Shown piece after piece: positions 53,278-64,000 of a DNA stretch of 64,000 bases (position 1 is the first letter of the stretch; each line of letters starts with the position of its first letter). A model generated the notes under the pieces. It was given only the letters and a program-made list of their open reading frames with translations, did not search any database and was not told the origin of the DNA. The stretch is from Acanthosepion esculentum (lineage: Eukaryota > Mollusca > Cephalopoda > Sepiida > Sepiidae), in assembly GCA_964036315.1 (NCBI GenBank), contig OZ038508.1:50117524-50181523 (forward strand), written 5' to 3'. Both the position numbers and the translations under genes were made by a program.

Positions 53278-54194
53278 TTGGTTCACGTTATTGTTCATGT
53301 TGTGGATACACCGATTGCTTTGAGGGTCGTTTCAGCGTTTCGTGGCTTTGGATGTTTATTGGATTGTATTCAACAGTACTTAACATTTTCAGGCCTCAAA
53401 ATTTACACAAAGAAGAGAAATTTATTGAAAATACTTTCAAGATCTTTTTATACCCTATTTCATATTCAATTTGAAACAGAAGGTTCACAAAATATTCCAA
53501 AATAGAAGAGCTGTTCTTCCTTACAAACCCAACGAATCAAAAAAAAATATTATTCTTCCCACTAACTCTATTGCAACTACAACCGAAAAGAATTTATCTA
53601 AACTCAACATAAAATTTGTCACAACTACATCCAAAATAATCAAAGACTTAAACAATAAAAAACAAAACAATCCAAAACTTGAAGGGGAATTTACTCATTC
53701 AAGTGCCGAAATTGCCAGAATGAATACATTGGAGAAACATCCAGAAGTTTAAGCAAAACACAAAAGTGACATTTTAAAAAACAACACAGAAAACGCACTG
53801 ATTGTTTACCGTAACGAAACCGAGCACAATTTTGACATAGGGAATGCTCTTTTGATTGAAATAGATAATAATCCACTGAGACAAAAATGTCTGGAAAGTG
53901 CCTTGATCACGATAAACTTCCGTCCAGGCTCTTGCAATATATCACCATTCTTGGTAGATTTTCTGTTGTCAAAATGTTGGATAATCATGGACAAAAGTGA
54001 TAGTGAGAAAAAGAAAATGTTGGCTAGATTGAAAAAATATTCTTTCAAAAATATACTTTCCAAAATTTTGAAGCTACCAGCATCTCTCGTCTCATGCGCA
54101 TGTGTAGGCGTGGTAACATCAACAATGCCAAGGCCGATGAAATCCTAACTGATGAAACGCGTCACAAAACCTTTTTCCAATTTGTCATCCAATT

Positions 54195-54198
<4 letters not shown>
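53278..54198 (+). pseudogene. Penelope-like element, GIY-YIG end of ORF
   Basis: Fragments in two frames read KILSRSFYTLFHIQFE, NRRAVLPYKPNES, NIKFVTTTSKIIKDLNNKK. After a frame change near 53,697 comes KCRNCQNEYIGETSRSLSKT, with a CX2C knuckle and the YIG half of a GIY-YIG nuclease. TENALIVYRNETEHNFDIGN and NPLRQKCLESALITINFRPG follow (C-terminal half of the nuclease region). This is the C-terminal part of a Penelope-like protein. ACTGATGAAACGCGTCAC (54,149-54,166) is the decayed tail, followed by (TA)n. At least two frameshifts are present, and the reverse transcriptase core is missing. Confidence 0.75.
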
Positions 54199-54263
<65 letters not shown>

Positions 54264-54381
54264 ATAATGAAGTAAGATCGAGGTCGATCTGAAATATCAA
54301 ATTGCATATATATAAAAAAAATATAAATAAATACTTTCATAAAAAACATTATATATTTTTTAATTTACAACTTTTTAGTTG

Positions 54382-54437
<56 letters not shown>

Positions 54438-54986
54438 TTATTTATTATTTAAAAATTATAACATAAATATGTTATAAAATCACTCCAAAAATAGCCATTT
54501 TTTTTCAAGCCCTCCGGTGTCTTATCAAGTGATAATGTTGAATATAGAAAAGGGTTTTAAAAGTTTCAAATAAATTAACGATGCCTCGCACGGGGAAAAC
54601 GCTGTTACATGAGCTGGAAAGACCAATCAAATTACTAGTATACGAGAATTAAAAAAACCTGACAACGAAGTAAGGTTATAATAGCTATTAAATGCTTTAA
54701 AGTTGGGGTTATACTAAAATAGAATTTATTCTAACCAATAAGTATTAAATTATACGATAAAATTTGAAATTAGAATTAAAAATTAAAAATTACTAATTTT
54801 AAAATCTAAATTTAATTTCTATTAAGTTTAAAATTATAAAATTACTGATGAGAAAAGAAATTACGTTAGCATAGACGTTAAAATCGACTGGTCTTAACTT
54901 CATGACAACATGGATACATTTTAATTCCAAGTGTAGGAGTGGGGTGCTGATATCTTGCGTAAGACAATACATACACACTCAGATTA
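54199..54986. other. (TA)n tracts and AT-rich unassigned sequence
   Basis: (TA)n lies at 54,199-54,260 and 54,384-54,435. 54,700-54,850 is very AT-rich with AAATTA-type simple sequence. No gene is seen. Confidence 0.6.
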
Positions 54987-55841
54987 TAGGGTGCGATGGG
55001 TCGCCATTTTATATTTTTAATTTCATGCATGTGTGTTATTTTTTTTCATTTTGTCGATTGTACAGTATAGTAGGGTCAGCTGAACACAGTTTGTGAAAAA
55101 AAGAGCACCACGACACAATTCATTCAGACAAGAATTTGGAAATGCCAAGATTTACTGCTTGGCATTCGCGCCGGAAGCTCCAATACGAACATTTCAAAAT
55201 GGTTGAGTGCCAATTTGAGGACAATGCAAAGGACCCGGAAAGAGTTGGATGAGTCTAATGGTGATTACGAAGGTGAAGGTACGGCAATTCGGAAAATTCA
55301 CACTGATCGTTCTAAGAAATCCTGAATTTATGGGTGAAGGCCTCTAACGCTAACACGGCGACCCACATCAAGTGTCTTGACTAAAGAACGCTTCCCTGGG
55401 CCAAGGGAGTGGCAGCTGGACGATCCTATGTCTGGCAACAGGATTCGGCAGCATGCCACACAAGCAGGAGAAACCAATCATGGCTGTCAGTCAATTTCTG
55501 CGACCACATTAGCCCTTACATCTGACCACCAAAATCCACCCCCAGCCTTGATTATTGTGTGTGGGGCTACAGTTGAGCGAAAGACCAACAAATCTCCTTG
55601 TACCACCAAAGATGAACTGAAAGTAAGGATTATTGCAGTATTCATCAACTTAAACAAGGAGAGCGTTCAGAAGAATTGCGGGAGATTCGGAAATCGTGGT
55701 TGAAGCTAATGGCGATCTTATTGAATAAATTTACAATTTAGATATTTTTGTGTAGTATTGGTAAAGATATTTGTTACAAAGAAATGTCAGTATCATTTTC
55801 ATTTTCTGTAGAATTTAGACGACAATTCATCCATCGCACCC

Positions 55842-55843
<2 letters not shown>
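54987..55843 (+). pseudogene. mariner-type transposon, decayed, with both TIRs
   Basis: AGGGTGCGATGGG (54,988) and CCATCGCACCCT (55,831) are inverted ends next to TA. Plus-strand fragments include HNSFRQEFGNAKIYCLAFAP (N-terminal helix-turn-helix region), then near the end VCGATVERKTNKSPCTTKDE and VRIIAVFINLNKESVQKNCG with NGDLIE before the stop (about 55,722). These match the C-terminus of the minus-strand copy at 14,058-14,710, including the 3' flank TTATTGAATAAATTTAC. It is too short (857 bp) and too broken to encode an active enzyme. Confidence 0.82.
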
Positions 55844-55885
<42 letters not shown>

Positions 55886-55917
55886 TAAATATACTCTTAA
55901 GGTGTGCTATATTTATG
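55844..55917. repeat. (TA)n between mariner end and inverted-repeat element
   Basis: TA repeat (55,845-55,882) that starts at the mariner right end. Confidence 0.9.
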
Positions 55918-57586
55918 AGGTCAGTGGTGCATTTTGCGTAGTCTATTTTGGTGTTTATTTTTCCGGTAGTCATTTACTTGTTTATTTATTTATTTGGGTT
56001 GAATTATTTTGCTTGTTTTTATTTATTTTTATTTTTTATTTTCATTTTTATTTCTATTTCTTATCTTATATATATATATTTTTATTTTTATTTTAATTGA
56101 TGTTTTATTAACGTAGTAAAAATTTGTTTATATCGCTTATTTAATAGTTTTGTTTTGGTTTGGGAAGATAATTAAAGCTATTCATTCACTTTTGGGGTTG
56201 ATTGCTGTAGTTTATTCTAACTATTATTTTGGCGGGAGCAATGCTTAATTTGTTTATTATTTCATTTATTTATTCGGATTGATTATCTTTACTTGTTTTT
56301 TCTAACGGTTTATTTATTTATTTGGATTAATTTAGATTAATTTTTTTACTAGCTTTTTATTATTTATTTATTATACTGCATATTTTTTTACTCTTTTTGG
56401 TTTTCAATTTTTAAGTAACATAGTATTTTTTCATCGTTATATAACAGTTATAGCTATGTTTTTCGTCCGATTTTTGGTTAGATTTTTATAGTCTAACTAA
56501 TATTTGGTCATAATGGTTTGTTAATTTGTTTACTTTATTTATTTGGGTTCATTGATTTTGCTTTTTATTTTTTATTTATTAATTCTATTTCGTCTATTCT
56601 ATCGGGTGTGATTTAGTAATTTGTTTGGGTTAATTTATTTTACATATTTTATTGTCATTTTGTTTATTTATTTTATTTTATTTTATTTTATTCAGTTTTC
56701 GATTTTTAAGTAACGTAGTAAAAATTTGTTTTCATGTCTGCATTTTGAGTTGAACTCGGATTGTTTATTTAATAATTTATTTTGGCCCGGGAAAACTATC
56801 AAAAAACTACACGAACAAATTAAACCCACGTGTAACTGCAGAATAAAGAACGAATGTCCCTTAAACGGTAATTGCTTACAAAACAACGTAATATACCAAG
56901 CCACGATAAAATCACCAGATAATGAAGAGAAAGTATACATAGAAGTAACTGACGGACCCTGGAAACAAAGAAATTATGCACACAAAACATCTTTCACAAA
57001 TAGTAAATACGCGAACAGCACAATGTTTTCTAAGTACATCTGGGAAATTAAGAAGAAAACGCACATCACACCAAAAATATCTTGGAAAATAAGAAAAAGA
57101 ACATCAGCTTACAACAACCATTCAAAAACTTGCAAAATTTGCTCGCAGGAAAAATAGTTATCATTACCTTCCCAGACCAAAATAAATTAGTAAATAAACG
57201 ATCCGAACTCATCTCAAAATGCAGACATGAAAACAATTTTTTACTACGTTATTAAAACTGAAAATAAAATAAAATAAAATAAATAGTTAGAATAAACTAC
57301 AGCAATCAATCCCAAAACTGAATAAATAGCTTTAATTACCTTCCCAAACCAAAACAAAACTATTAAATAAGCGATAAAAACAGTTTTTACTACGTTAATA
57401 AAACACCGATTAAAATTAAAATAAATAAATAAATATATAAGATAAGAAATAAAAAATAAAAATATAATATAAAATAAAAACAAAAATAAATAAAAACAAG
57501 CAAAATAATTTAACCCAGATAAATAAATAAAAGACTTCCGGAAAAATAACTGCCAAAATAGACTACCCACAATGCACTACTGTCCC
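55918..57586. mobile_element. GIY-YIG retroelement block in nested inverted repeats
   Basis: The outer arms 55,918-56,225 and 57,283-57,586 are inverted copies. GTAGTCTATTTTGG, TTTATTAACGTAGTAAAAA, TTATTTAATAGTTTTGTTTT and GATTGCTGTAGTTTATTCTA all recur in complement. The inner arms 56,693-56,795 and 57,163-57,262 are also inverted (TTTTCATGTCTGCATTTTGAG and complement). Between the arms on the plus side are further diverged direct copies of the TTTATTTGGGTTGATT segment (about 56,265, 56,535 and 56,625). The block holds one GIY-YIG frame (56,726-57,154). It looks like several 3' ends of one element joined tail to tail. Confidence 0.7.
56726..57157 (+). pseudogene. GIY-YIG endonuclease-like retroelement ORF fragment
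   Basis: This 143-codon frame contains CNCRIKNECPLNGNCLQNN (a cysteine-rich knuckle with C-x-C and C-x6-C), then VIYQATIKSPDNEEKVYIEV with WKQRNYAHKTSF, STMFSKYIWEIKKK, SWKIRKRTSAYN and TCKICSQEK. This is the GIY-YIG nuclease tail found at the C-terminus of some invertebrate reverse transcriptase proteins (family form VYIG-T...RY..HK.SF...S..WxLK). The YIG glycine is E here (VYIEV). The stop at 57,155 interrupts a frame whose usual continuation (NKRSELISKCRHEN) is visible downstream at about 57,195-57,235. The nuclease would nick DNA for retrotransposition. This copy is probably dead. Confidence 0.7.
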
Positions 57587-57619
57587 ATATATATAAATAG
57601 CCGAAAACAAAACACTCGT

Positions 57620-57686
57620 GGCCTGACGATTGCTTCTAGCATGAAATAGCCTGTCACCTCTAAGTGTTGACTTCAATGTTCACTTT
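57620..57686 (+). mobile_element. Partial copy of the 168-295 MITE
   Basis: CTAGCATGAAATAGCC, AAGTGTTGACTTCAATGTTC and CACTTT match the right arm at 244-295 with about six differences. The left arm is missing. It runs into (TA)n like the complete copy. Confidence 0.75.
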
Positions 57687-57709
57687 GATATATATATATA
57701 TATATATAC

Positions 57710-57763
<54 letters not shown>

Positions 57764-57771
57764 CACGCGCG

Positions 57772-57841
<70 letters not shown>
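57687..57841. repeat. TA, TACA and GA compound microsatellite
   Basis: (TA)n, CATA repeats, (TA)n, ACACGCGCG, (TA)n and (GA)n in sequence. Confidence 0.95.
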
Positions 57842-57842
<1 letters not shown>

Positions 57843-58267
57843 CGAAATATCAGTCTTCATTTTTGGTGTGGTTGGGAAGTGAAGAAATTGAATTTATGAG
57901 TTGAATGTAAAAAGTAAAATTCTAAAACGTATGCTTTTTGGTCTGCTGATGTCATTTGGACATATAAAAATAAATTGGTCTAGAAGAGTTGGAAAAACAT
58001 TTCGGTGAACCAACGACTGGAATAATTAGGTTGGGTATGGAGAGTGCCGTTAGCTATACGTCCGACTTAGTACAGGGGAGGGCCTATGTCAAGAAGCTAG
58101 ATGGTTTCATTTCGCAACACGAGTTTGGTTTATGCTTCAACTCTAACCTTTCATGGTTTCGAAGATGGACAGAGAATCAAAGGAGCAACGCTCAGCCGAT
58201 AGATTCATCGATAGATACGTCAGGTTAAGCTGGGCAGCGACAGAGAGAAATAGAGAAGAACAGATGA
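57842..58267. other. Unassigned sequence
   Basis: A 79-codon plus-strand frame (57,989-58,225, starting MEKHFGEPTTGIIRLGM) shows no recognised domain or repeat relationship. It is probably chance. Confidence 0.4.
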
Positions 58268-58269
58268 GG

Positions 58270-58324
<55 letters not shown>

Positions 58325-58446
58325 AGGAAGGAACAAGCCATAATGAATGATATAAACGTTAAAATAGATATAGATAAATATAAAATCTAAAGATATGAAA
58401 ATTATTAGATTGATAAATAAGAACAGACTGAAACAGGAATAGGCTG

Positions 58447-58483
<37 letters not shown>

Positions 58484-58594
58484 TCAAGAATTGTTGTTCG
58501 AAACATTTACTGTAAGAGAGAGTAAATTATAAGGTAGCTGAATAGTACTCCCGACTTGAAGAATAAGAGTTGAAACAAGAAGGAACATAGATAA

Positions 58595-58643
<49 letters not shown>

Positions 58644-59012
58644 AGGAACAAGCCAGAATTAATGGTATAATCAGTAAAATAGATATAGATAAATATAAAA
58701 TATATATATATGAAAACTATTAGATTGATATATAAGAACAAACTGAAACAGGAATAATCTGAGAAAAAGAGCGAGATGGAATTAAATAAATATATATATT
58801 AAAAGAGATATAGATAAATATAAAACCTATAGAATGAAAATCCTGATATTTATAGATAATAATAGACTGAGATCGATGGATAAAAATAGACTGAAATAGA
58901 TAGATAGATAGATTATTATAGATATGAACAAAGGACGAATAGAACCAACTTCGCCTTTGACCAATATTGATTATCACTGGAAAGATACGACAAAATAGGA
59001 TCTTATTACTCA
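58268..59012. repeat. GATA repeats within a duplicated ~318-bp unit
   Basis: GATA tracts at 58,270-58,322, 58,447-58,482 and 58,592-58,640 alternate with a segment containing GGAACAAGCCA, AATAGATATAGATAAATATA and ATTAGATTGATA. The segment occurs at 58,325, 58,643 and, more decayed, 58,800. The block is another higher-order GATA array. Confidence 0.85.
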
Positions 59013-59088
59013 ACCACGATTAAAAAATGAAAATTTAAGTTAAAATGTCCGGAATATATGCTGTGAAGAAATGCTGAGTGGTATTAGT

Positions 59089-59162
<74 letters not shown>
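59013..59162. repeat. (TA)n upstream of PLE fragment
   Basis: TA repeat at 59,091-59,162 after a short unassigned stretch. Confidence 0.9.
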
Positions 59163-59167
<5 letters not shown>

Positions 59168-59625
59168 GAAAGCTCTTCGCTATGAATTGAGTACTCTGGC
59201 AACCAGGAATGCTTATGTTTCATTGAATAATTTAGACAAGTTTTGTCTACTTATTTTCAATTGGCTTCTTTCATATCACGGAAAAAATATTATTTATGTT
59301 GGTCACACTACGGCCACGTTATCTCGGCGGCTGAATTTTTATTTGAATGATGCCTCCAACATTTACAACGGCATACTCGTACACTTTCGCAATTCAGAAA
59401 AATTCTTGAAAATATATCTAAACATTTTCATGAAAATAATAAGCATAAACTAACAATTCTTGAAGCTACATTAAAATGAAAACAAACCTTAATCTAATTA
59501 ATTATGAATACAGCATAAATCTTTTAAAATATTTGCAGGAGATAGTTTAAAATATCGAGGTTTATACTAATAGTTTTAAAACTTGTTTCTTAAAAAACTC
59601 TCGACAACACCATAACTAAGTTACG
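59163..59625 (+). pseudogene. Penelope-like GIY-YIG fragment
   Basis: NIIYVGHTTATLSRRLNFYL then NDASNIYNGILVHFRNSEKF (59,286-59,405) is a GIY-YIG core in the Penelope form (YVG-T-TLSRRL). The upstream part TTCATTGAATAATTTAGACA matches 30,222-30,241 of the minus-strand PLE region, and the downstream part HEN-KHKLTILEAT aligns with 30,690-30,640 (complement). It is a truncated plus-strand member of the same family, with frame breaks after 59,450. Confidence 0.7.
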
Positions 59626-60294
59626 TAAGGTATCTTATCCCTGGGGAAGCGGTCTGGGTTTGGAGTTTATTTATGGCCAGGATTTCTGTTTGTAATTTAA
59701 TATCTGTTCCTACTATGTGGTGTTTTTCTAACAGCCACAGAAGGTGTTTTTCTGGGACTCACAGTAAATTCTTTTTGTACAAATCGATGGAGGATTTAAA
59801 TTTAAGTCCGTTAAGATTAATGTAGGTTGAGTTATAGATTTATAGATCATAGGTAATACCAGACCACCCAATGGAATAACTCGTGCTGCCCAACACACTT
59901 ATATACATCCATATCTTTATGCATACATTTATGTGTACATTTACATGATCATACATACATGCCACTATACGTACACATACACCCCCACATATATGCGCCT
60001 GTATTCTTATGTAATTTAGGATTTATTCGTATATCTACATTTCGTTTATTTCTTTCCGTAGATTTAATAGTTTGCATTGATCTTTATATTTTATTATCTC
60101 GAGTTTATTAGCTTGCACCTAACCCTAAATCTATTGGGGGTGTTCACGAAACATAGAATTTTTCAATTTATTTGAGGATTCAGACCCTTTTCCTTCAAGT
60201 TCCCAAATTTTTTCGAGGGGGCTAATTGGTGTTTTAATTTTGGATTGGCAAATGAATGTCTATGTGTATTGATTCTTTTTAAACTCTCCCAGCA
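59626..60294. other. Mostly unassigned; short inverted match to 33,420
   Basis: 59,633-59,665 (GGTATCTTATCCCTGGGG, AAGCGGTCTGGG) is the reverse complement of 33,422-33,450. 59,880-60,000 is rich in CATA/ACAT simple sequence. No ORF is seen. Confidence 0.5.
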
Positions 60295-60455
60295 GTCGCT
60301 AACGCATACTCACTTTCATTAACAAGGCGCCAACTAGAGGAAGACTGACTTTGAAAATAAATTTAGAACGACGCTAAGAGACAAGCACTTAGAGGCTGAC
60401 GATAACCGTGTGATGAGCGGTTTGAAATAGACTATACCCATGTTGAGGTAATTCT
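60295..60455. repeat. Dispersed repeat shared with 33,466-33,612
   Basis: CGCTAACGCATACTCACTTT, TCATTAACAAGGC, GAAAATAAATTTAGAACGAC and ATGTTGAGGTAATT are in the same order as the copy at 33.4 kb. Confidence 0.75.
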
Positions 60456-60625
60456 TGACCATGTTCACCATAGTGTATTAATATAGAATCCAGCGCAGTA
60501 CGTAATCTGTTCAATGAAACAACGTTAAAGATTAACACTCACGAGTCAGACACTCTACTGAATCTGACTATATCGCCAATACCACCAGCAGCTGTTCCGT
60601 AATTCTTCAGTCTTCGATATCAAAG
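60456..60625. repeat. Dispersed repeat shared with 52,181-52,345
   Basis: It is nearly identical to the 52.2-kb copy up to CTTCGATAT, where both diverge abruptly. That position therefore marks one end of the repeat. Confidence 0.85.
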
Positions 60626-60804
60626 GCTGGCCATGAATATTCTGGAACAAAAACATGTCCGCCTTTATGCACGTCCGATTAAATATTTTGAGCCTTCTGA
60701 TTGGTGAACTCTTCTATTGGTGAACTATAAAATGAGTCAGCTCATTTTGGCTGGCTCACTAGTATACCAACAGTAATTTTTGTTTTTTTGCTGTAATATA
60801 TATT

Positions 60805-60887
<83 letters not shown>

Positions 60888-60902
60888 ATGTGTGTGTGTG
60901 TG
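60626..60902. repeat. Unassigned sequence and (TG)n tract
   Basis: 60,626-60,800 shows nothing recognised. (TG)n, about 85 bp, follows at 60,816-60,902. On the minus strand this is a (CA)n tail at the 3' end of the SINE-like unit. Confidence 0.85.
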
Positions 60903-60984
60903 ATAGAAATAATTTGGAGGATTTGAAATAATGATAATTAAGTAATTTATCGAGTCTATAAGAAACCTCAACAGAATGCAGAAA

Positions 60985-61032
60985 GCACAGGACGGCCGTT
61001 TCGTCCTATAACTGGGACTCATCAGCAGTGCG
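60985..61032 (-). ncRNA. Hammerhead ribozyme, copy 1 (type I)
   Basis: On the minus strand: GCGCACTG, CTGATGA, stem II GTCC-CAGTTATA-GGAC, GAAAC, stem III/loop GGCC, then GTC and CTGTGC. The complete conserved core is present. Stem II has 4 G-C/U-A pairs. Stem III is the minimal ACGGCCGT palindrome, as in dimer-active natural hammerheads. Stem I pairs CACTG's C, A, C and G with CTGTG, with one U-U mismatch. Cleavage is expected after GTC. Sequence alone cannot show activity. Confidence 0.88.
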
Positions 61033-61335
61033 CATCCACTACCGAGAATTGAAACCCGATCAGTTACGATAGGAGGCAAACGCTATACCAACGAGCCTCG
61101 GTGACGAAGAGGTGACGAATTAGAATCGATATAGCGCCGCTCGATGACATATTCCGTGGTGGAACTCTTCCGAGTTTCTATTTTACCCATAGACTACCTT
61201 CCCCAAGCCGCTCAATACAGAGTACTAGAAGCCGTTTCAATGAAGGATATACAAGTGATAGAAATAATTAGGAGGATTTGAAGTAATCATAATTAATTCA
61301 TCGAATCGAGAAGAAACCTCAACAGAATGCAGAAA

Positions 61336-61384
61336 GCACTGGACTGCCGTTTCGTCCTATATTTGGGACTCATCAGCAGTGTTC
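61336..61384 (-). ncRNA. Hammerhead ribozyme, copy 2 (type I)
   Basis: On the minus strand: GAACACTG, CTGATGA, GTCC-CAAATATA-GGAC, GAAAC, GGCA, GTC, CAGTGC. Stem I (CACTG with CAGTG) is perfect here, while copy 1 has CTGTG at the same place. Stem II is unchanged although its loop has diverged. Stem III has one G-A mismatch. The core is fully conserved. Confidence 0.88.
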
Positions 61385-61452
61385 ATCCACTACCGAGAAT
61401 TGAAACCCAAACAGTTACGATACGATGCAAATGCTATACCAACTGTACCAAC

Positions 61453-61744
<292 letters not shown>

Positions 61745-62275
61745 TCGTAACACAGTCTTACGTTAGGTTAGAATTACACTAATGATTAGCAGACCGGTGG
61801 CAACCCCACGAACGGTACGTACCTCAGAAAATATGGACTCGATAGACAAGATTTGCTGCACAGTCCGAATCGCTCTACTCGGAGGCATGATACTGAACTT
61901 GGCATCGATAATCGTTCGGTAAGGCGTATTTTGCACGAAGATGTGCAATTCCACCCCTAGAAATTAGTCATTGGGCAACAGTTGAGACCAGGAGACTATG
62001 CACAGCGACTTAACTTCGCACGTCAGAAGGGAAGCAATTTTTGAGGCAAATGACAACCTCATTTTGGTAATGAGTGATAAAGCTTATTTTCATCTCAGTG
62101 GCATGGTGTATCAAAAGAATTGTCAATATCGATCTCTTGTTCCGTATATTAGACAATTTGAAGGAAACTATTTGCCTGAAAGTCGTCCAAATCGGCAGAC
62201 CAAGACTAGAAAGAGTGGAGGCCAACTCCCAAGAACGCCTTCAGAAATGAGTCAATGAAAATGAGGTATATTGTT
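61745..62275 (+). pseudogene. Tc1/mariner-superfamily transposase relic
   Basis: Plus-strand fragments: SVRRSTRRHDTELG-like sequence at about 61,860, NRSVRRILHEDVQFHP (helix-turn-helix end), QQLRPGDYAQRLNFAR (about 61,979) and, in the frame 61,998-62,255, NDNLILVMSDKAYFHLSGMV with KNCQYRS. MSDKAYFHL corresponds to the MSDEAHFHL box with the first catalytic aspartate. The segment up to the second and third catalytic residues is deleted. A C-terminal ERLQK-VNENE remnant precedes the end. It is a pseudogene with multiple breaks. The family is the one often annotated as mariner-like DDE in invertebrates. Confidence 0.7.
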
Positions 62276-62475
62276 TTCCACACTTAATTTTATCTAATGC
62301 TAATTCAATACGAACACATGAAGTTCGGTTCTAAATTCCAACGTATATTACCTGAAGAAGAACGCAGCGTACAACGGCCGAAACGTTTCGAATGTGACAA
62401 TAAAGATGAGGACAACAGTCCGGACAATGGAAGTAGCGCTAATAGTAACAATGCAGACAGATATATAGACAGATA
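62276..62475 (+). repeat. Ribozyme-like dispersed tail
   Basis: CCTGAAGAAGAACGC (62,350), CAACGGCCGAAACGTTTCG and GACAATAAAGATGAGGACAA (62,397-62,416) form the best-preserved member of the tail family also at 38,039 (minus), 38,452 and 40,140. Confidence 0.65.
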
Positions 62476-63933
62476 TAAATAAATATCTTAACTTTATTGT
62501 ATGTGGCTCTTACATGAAGCAAGATTGGCCACCCCTGGACGATGCGTATTAAAGACTCTGCTTAAAGTGTGACAATATAGCCTATCGAACTATTACGACT
62601 GCAGTGAGATCGATACATTCTTTGGGATTTAATCAATATCGATAAATATGGCCGACGTTATTCTGATTTTTTCTATAATGAAAAATTTGAAAAACCGGGA
62701 ATGTTTAGTGTGTGAAAGGCAAGAACTAATATAGAAGACATTTACCATTGTTTGTTAACCAATAGACTGAAATATGCCCTCAACTACGGAGCTGGGTGTT
62801 TCTAGATGAAGAGAAAAATCTATAAAAATAACTTGAGATTTTTTCGTTCTTTAATTTTTTTTTTTTTTTTTTCGCTACCTTTTATTTTCAAGTTTGTTTG
62901 TTTTTGGGTTTGTTTTTTTTTTTTAGTGTGAAGAACCAAGAACGAATTTCAATGCCTGTTACTCTTTTAATAAATACCGATTGTAAAATTTCGCCGTTGT
63001 TGGATGAGTAAAGAGAAGGATGTACAATCGACTTGATTAGTCTTTCGTTGTCTGTTATTCCGAGGGTGAGGATATTTCTGAAATTGGGGGGAGCGGGTAG
63101 CTAGAAATATTTCATGTCATCAGTTATACATACAATATTGCAAAGAAAGGAGTTAAAAATGGAACCTTTGTTTGCCGTTGCTAACATCTTTATGATTATA
63201 TTTAAAATGCTTCTTGCTGTTAGTTTTCAACAAAAATAAAATAAAAGGAGTAAAAAAAAAATTAGAATTAGATATTTGCCGTAACTTAAAAAGAAATGTA
63301 GAGAAAAAATACTATTGCAAACGGTAGAGGACATTGTATTTTTGTATGGAATTTTCACTACACTAAAATAGCTTCGCATTGGCCAATTGATAGAATATGA
63401 GTCATGAGCAGTAAGGTCCAATCTTTGTATCACTGTAACTAAATAAAAATAAAATACTGATTTCCAACAATAAGGCTTTTATTAACAAGTGCACACGCTC
63501 ATACATAAACACACATACACACACATATGTATATGGGTGTCTGTGTGTGCGTGTGTGTGTGTGTGTGTGTTCCAAGTTCTGTCGACCACAATTGTTCGTT
63601 ATCAAAGGAAAAACGTAAAATGTCGAAACCCGAAACATAAAAGATAATTTTGGCAAACTATTTTGCAAGTTTCGACCTATCAAACACTTTATTCAACATA
63701 TCAAACATTTTATTGCACATATCAAACATTATTTTCGAGACCAGAAAAACACCTCAAAAGCTGTAGCACACCTTTCTTGTCCGCTTAATATAATGCTACA
63801 GTAAATGGATACATAGTTTGGTCAATGGTGTAGCCAGGGCCAGCGGTACATAAGCTAATTTTAGATGCCGTCTAGGATGCGACCCCCTTAAGATTAGCTT
63901 CAAAATTAGGTTTTCAATAGTCGCTTGATATCC

Positions 63934-63937
<4 letters not shown>
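62476..63937. other. Unassigned sequence with poly-T and (TG)n
   Basis: A poly-T run lies at about 62,855-62,872 and a CA/TG microsatellite at 63,504-63,570. No ORF, terminal repeat or RNA gene is recognised. Confidence 0.55.

Positions 63938-64000
<63 letters not shown>
63938..64000. repeat. TA/TG microsatellite at window end
   Basis: (TA)n then (TG)n, cut by the window edge. Confidence 0.95.

Noticed and set aside
57989..58228. 79-codon frame starting MEKHFGEPTTG
   Set aside because: It looks less low-complexity than most, but there is no domain, repeat support or flanking gene signal. It is left as unassigned.

Overview
This window looks like intergenic, repeat-saturated DNA from a metazoan, most likely a coleoid cephalopod (octopus-like) or a related mollusc. 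That assignment is inference. It rests on the extreme density of (TA)n, (GATA)n and (CA)n microsatellites, the many decayed LINE, Penelope-like and Tc1/mariner copies, and the tRNA-derived SINE-like heads. No host protein-coding gene is convincing. Every recognisable coding stretch belongs to a transposable element, and all of them carry stops, frameshifts or truncations.

Layout. 1-8.7 kb: microsatellites, short fold-back (MITE-like) elements, a tRNA-like SINE fragment, a hammerhead-like motif, a LINE 3' end (6.2-6.8 kb) and a compound GATA array (7.1-7.6 kb). 8,734-14,052: a complete but decayed Ty3/gypsy LTR retrotransposon with a 5-bp target duplication (TTTTA); its 5' LTR carries a structured GC-rich insertion that is absent from the 3' LTR. 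14,058-14,710: the C-terminal half of a mariner-type transposase. 14,713-29,528: about 14.8 kb of one 22-bp satellite (roughly 670 units), with kilobase-scale internal duplications. 30.2-32.8 kb: a Penelope-like element (PLE) on the minus strand, interrupted by a Tc1/mariner MITE exactly after its YVDD motif. 34.2-43.1 kb: three LINE copies on the plus and minus strands, an RTE-like remnant, dispersed ribozyme-like tails and a ~740-bp direct duplication. 43.1-46.4 kb: a possible Helitron/Helentron relic. 47.2-48.5 kb: a full-length Tc1-type transposon whose long frame has lost two of three catalytic acids. 49.2-49.9 kb: a GAAA-rich purine tract. 49.9-51.1 kb: the largest stretch with no recognisable repeat. 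51-62.5 kb: another MITE, LINE, mariner, PLE and mariner series, a GIY-YIG retroelement inside nested inverted repeats, and a tandem dimer of a tRNA-headed SINE-like unit. 62.5-64 kb: nothing recognised except microsatellites.

The most notable system is at 60.9-61.45 kb. Two direct copies, 351 bp apart, each carry a tRNA-like head followed by a hammerhead ribozyme with the complete core (CTGATGA, 4-bp stem II, GAAAC, GTC) and a stem I that is maintained although its sequence differs between copies. This resembles animal retrozyme or Sm-alpha-type SINE biology. A second theme is that DNA transposons sit inside (TA)n tracts and LINE/SINE 3' ends run straight into microsatellites, so mobile elements and microsatellites appear to have shaped each other here.
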